In this document: piece after piece, positions 8,772 to 9,359 of the stretch
Numbering within the stretch: position 1 is the first letter of the stretch
How the letters are laid out: each line of letters begins with the position of its first letter
Source of the DNA: Pseudomonadota bacterium
Lineage (GTDB): Bacteria > Myxococcota_A > Polyangia > Haliangiales > Haliangiaceae
Assembly: GCA_023430775.1 (NCBI GenBank)
Contig: JAEYYY010000201.1
Span: 1-9,359 of the forward strand
Direction of reading: 5' to 3'
Length of the DNA: 9,359 bases
The notes under the pieces: generated by a model
What the model was told of the DNA's origin: nothing
What the model saw: the letters and a program-made list of their open reading frames with translations, nothing else
Databases searched by the model: none
Program-made: the position numbers and the translations under genes

Positions 8772-8802
8772 ATGAATTGGCGGAGCGGAGCAATGAATTG
8801 GC
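8772..8802 (+). promoter_or_regulatory. 10-bp direct repeat upstream of the EamA gene
   Basis: ATGAATTGGC occurs at 8772-8781 and again at 8793-8802. The start-to-start distance is 21 bp, two helical turns, so both copies face the same side of the DNA. This spacing suits a pair of regulator sites. No specific regulator is recognised. Confidence 0.35.
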
Positions 8803-8806
8803 CGCC

Positions 8807-8818
8807 GCTTACGTAAGC
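8807..8818. promoter_or_regulatory. 12-bp perfect palindrome, possible operator
   Basis: GCTTACGTAAGC is fully self-complementary and lies 5 bp after the direct repeat and about 53 bp before the EamA start. A dimeric repressor or activator site is a reasonable reading. I could not place a convincing -35/-10 pair nearby, so promoter geometry is unresolved. Confidence 0.4.
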
Positions 8819-8853
8819 CAGCAACTGATAGCAACGAATTCTGTACTGGGTTT

Positions 8854-8860
8854 AGAGGAG
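8854..8860 (+). promoter_or_regulatory. Ribosome binding site of the EamA gene
   Basis: AGAGGAG lies 10 nt before the ATG at 8871. The spacing is slightly long but the match is strong, and it fixes the start of the transporter. Confidence 0.75.
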
Positions 8861-8870
8861 TGGTTTTTAC

Positions 8871-9359
8871 ATGCAAACTGCCGCGTCATTTCCACGCCAC
8901 ATCGCCGTGCTGATCCTGGCCGCCCTGGCCTGCTCGTTCGCCGCCAACCATATCGCCGCGCGGATTGCCTTCGACCACGGCACCGGCCTGCTACTGGCCA
9001 TGCTCTTTCGCGCCGGGGTGACCCTGCTGGCGCTGGCCGCACTGGTGTTCTGGCGCCGCGAATCGCTGCGCCTGAGCCCTGCCACCTGGCGCTGGCAAAT
9101 CCTGCTCGGCCTGCTGATCGCGGTGCAGAGCTTCTGCATCTATTCGGCGGTCGCACGCATTCCGGTGGCGCTGGCGCTGCTGGTGGTGAACCTCTCGCCG
9201 ATCCTCCTGGCGCTGCTCACCTGGGCGCTGGGCGGGCCGCGACCGACCCGCGTGGCGCTGGCGATCATGGGCCTGATCCTATTCGGCCTGGTGCTGGTGC
9301 TGGATGTTCCGGGGCGCCTGCTCAGCAGCGCGACAGCGGATGAACAATGGACCGCGGGA
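8871..9359 (+). CDS. EamA-family (drug/metabolite transporter superfamily) permease, N-terminal part
   Basis: The reading frame is open from ATG 8871 to the right edge, 163 codons of a protein usually about 280-300 aa. EamA proteins are inner-membrane permeases, ten helices in two repeated halves, that move metabolites or drugs; substrates vary. Helices are visible at about residues 11-30 (AVLILAALACSFAANHIAAR), 40-60 (LLLAMLFRAGVTLLALAAL), 74-92 (ILLGLLIAVQSFCIYSAV), 96-117 (PVALALLVVNLSPILLALLTW) and 125-145 (VALAIMGLILFGLVLVLD). This is the first EamA repeat, including the typical AxxxPVALALLVVNLSPIL segment. Leu is mostly CTG, unlike the CTC/CTG mixture of the minus-strand genes, and the sequence resembles pseudomonad members. 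It follows a terminator and two possible operator motifs, so it starts its own transcription unit. The other plus-strand frame here (8762-9343) is a shadow. Confidence 0.9.
   Translation, partial: MQTAASFPRHIAVLILAALACSFAANHIAARIAFDHGTGLLLAMLFRAGVTLLALAALVFWRRESLRLSPATWRWQILLGLLIAVQSFCIYSAVARIPVALALLVVNLSPILLALLTWALGGPRPTRVALAIMGLILFGLVLVLDVPGRLLSSATADEQWTAG

Noticed and set aside
8645..8824. Extension of the OmpA-like protein to an ATG at 8824
   Set aside because: These residues are antisense to the permease tail and to an intrinsic terminator and contain no signal peptide, so they are an artefact of the junction.
8762..9343. 193-codon plus-strand frame from 8762
   Set aside because: Begins just after the terminator without a ribosome site and gives a Gly/Pro/Ala/Arg-rich product. 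The frame from 8871 has a strong site and transmembrane EamA segments.

Overview
The window is GC-rich and holds two blocks that do not look like one genome. Positions 1 to about 8640 are a tightly packed minus-strand gene series typical of a Myxococcota (delta-proteobacterial) genome. The evidence is a bacterial Ser/Thr kinase, a pseudo-receiver/ATPase regulator, a 'repeat-companion' (GDPRGELIALQ) plus LRR protein, and an OmpA-family protein with thrombospondin type-3 calcium repeats. Positions from about 8645 to 9359 are plus-strand, have different codon habits (Leu mostly CTG) and look like a pseudomonad-type gamma-proteobacterium: the tail of a probable TRAP-transporter permease, a strong intrinsic terminator, and the first 163 codons of an EamA/DMT-family transporter.

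In order of transcription (right to left) the minus-strand block reads as follows. First comes an OmpA-family outer-membrane protein lacking its 5' end (7097-8644). A 224-bp gap dominated by a 168-bp inverted repeat (6879-7046) follows. Next are a TonB-dependent receptor (4440-about 6872), a beta-propeller/LRR protein (2241-4421) and an unrecognised 253-aa protein (1478-2239). A 119-bp gap carries a palindrome and an extended -10 promoter. Last come a pseudo-receiver/HATPase protein starting at TTG (351-1358) and a Ser/Thr protein kinase running off the left edge (1-358). Receptor, LRR gene and 253-aa gene are almost gapless (18 bp and 1 bp), so they are probably cotranscribed. The ATPase and kinase genes overlap by 8 bp and form a separate translationally coupled signalling pair, probably with its own promoter.

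Functionally, the right part of the myxobacterial block is cell-envelope (OmpA-like anchor, TonB-type importer). The middle is intracellular scaffold or sensor-like proteins, and the left is a kinase/ATPase regulatory pair. Whether these work as one system cannot be decided from the sequence.

The most consequential observation is the junction at about 8639-8646. Two truncated genes meet head-on inside an 8-bp palindrome, GCGATCGC. This is best explained as an assembly or library chimera, less likely as a real recombination. No tRNA, rRNA, CRISPR array, transposase or complete insertion sequence was seen.
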